Part shown: positions 58,623-60,000 of the stretch, piece by piece | Layout: each line of letters starts with the position of its first letter | How positions within the stretch are numbered: position 1 is the first letter of the stretch | Origin: Cristatella mucedo | Lineage: Eukaryota; Bryozoa; Phylactolaemata; Cristatellidae | Direction: 5' to 3' | Assembly: GCA_009760855.2 (NCBI GenBank) | Contig: WPIO01000008.1 | Location: forward strand, 10,375,001 to 10,435,000 | Length of the DNA: 60,000 bases | Made by a program: the position numbers and the translations under genes | The notes under the pieces: generated by a model | Told to the model about the DNA's origin: nothing | The model's database searches: none | The model's input: only the letters and a program-made list of their open reading frames with translations

Positions 58623-59321
58623 CACCCCTTCCTTCCTATTTATTTGGCCCTTTCATCCATCCACCTTTTGTCTCTTCCTTCCTTCCTCTGCTCTCTCCAC
58701 GTTCGTGCTGGCTGCGCGAGTGCGTGTTTATATCGGCTTATCTCTCTCGCACTTCATCTCGGATGCTGCTGCTACCTCTTATCCAGAAGTGCAAGTTTAT
58801 CAATTCTAGCAATACTGGACAAGAGTAAAGATAAGTGCATTGCAGTTGCATCTCTCAAAGCGACCTTTTGGAAATTACTTTCCCGTCGGCAGCAGCTCTT
58901 GCAGAACTGTCAGCTCTAGAGGTGTTGCCCTTAGTTCAAAGGTTAGCGTATAAGGCCTCTTACTCAGAAAGAGTAATGACAGTCTTTTTCAACAGCGTTA
59001 TTTACACATTGCATGTTATTATTACACGTTATTTACAGCGACAGAAAAACCCTAGTGACTATTACCCTGCAGCTGTTGCAAAACTCTTATCTGCAAACGT
59101 GCTCTCGTGGCTGCAGCTGTCCCCCCACCCCTCTCTCAAGCCTGTCACTGCCGTGGGTTCAGCACGAAATTGCAAACGAACAGCAGCAGCACGGACCGAG
59201 ATCGGGATGCCAAGCGAATGGTAAGTGCCCAAGTGCTGGAACTAGCTTTTGCGTGATACTTTACAAGCTCCTTTTGCCTCCTACTCAGTGCTGCATCCGC
59301 TGTTGCCAGCGCTTCTGATGC
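58623..59321. other. Unassigned DNA between the CT and CTG arrays
   Basis: No domain-bearing frame and no recognised element. Confidence 0.3.
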
Positions 59322-59962
<641 letters not shown>

Positions 59963-60000
59963 TACTAGTGCTCCCAGCTGGAACCTTAATAGCTTGCAAG

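Overview
The window looks like nuclear DNA of an animal, most likely a bilaterian invertebrate. The basis is: a three-exon gene with GT/AG splice sites whose product is a recognisable TTC39C-type protein; an AATAAA poly(A) signal behind a second gene; L2/CR1-like LINE fragments; tRNA-derived SINEs with Pol III box A and box B; decayed hAT transposons of the ZMYM1-like type; and very long di- and trinucleotide microsatellites. Nothing bacterial, viral or organellar was seen. I could not place the species. Coding exons are extremely GC-rich at third positions, while the surrounding DNA is AT-richer and repeat-dense.

Layout. 1-7 kb: unassigned DNA with small tandem repeats, SINE and LINE pieces and a minisatellite. 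7.08-8.58 kb (+): an intact single-exon ankyrin-repeat gene with a poly(A) signal. 8.7-12.7 kb: a LINE interrupted by an antisense LINE tail, a CA array, more LINE/SINE pieces and a GC-rich block. 13.0-14.8 kb (-): a broken copy of an unnamed multicopy animal protein family. 15.5-20 kb: LINE, SINE and minisatellite, plus a possible Q-rich terminal exon (-). 21.59-29.48 kb (-): the TTC39C-like gene. Its exons are 27959-29479, 23936-24185 and 21593-21780 (652 aa), and its introns hold SINEs, a LINE tail and a (CAG)n tract of about 29 pure units on the sense strand. 30.2 kb (+): a possible divergent first exon. 31-39.4 kb: two related hAT copies flanking a degenerate LINE. 39.8-43 kb: microsatellites and another LINE. 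43-48.9 kb: mostly unassigned. 48.9-54.1 kb: a perfect hairpin, CpG-rich blocks and an AT-rich palindrome. 54.8-60 kb: GT, GA, CT and CTG arrays and a second LINE with an antisense tail at the same internal position as the one at 8.9 kb.

Only the ankyrin gene and the TTC39C-like gene are well supported as host genes; they show no functional link. The repeats form an interacting community. SINE family A shares its 3' end with the LINE, as expected if it borrows the LINE machinery. SINE family B has a separate body. Repeat family C ends in ACATT repeats and has cut one SINE B copy with a 4-bp target duplication. No intact transposase or reverse transcriptase remains in the window. I found no strong candidate for a wholly new biological system; the most unusual signals are the same-site nested LINE tails, the CAG-rich TTC39C-like locus and the two hairpin-forming loci at 48.9 and 52.5 kb.
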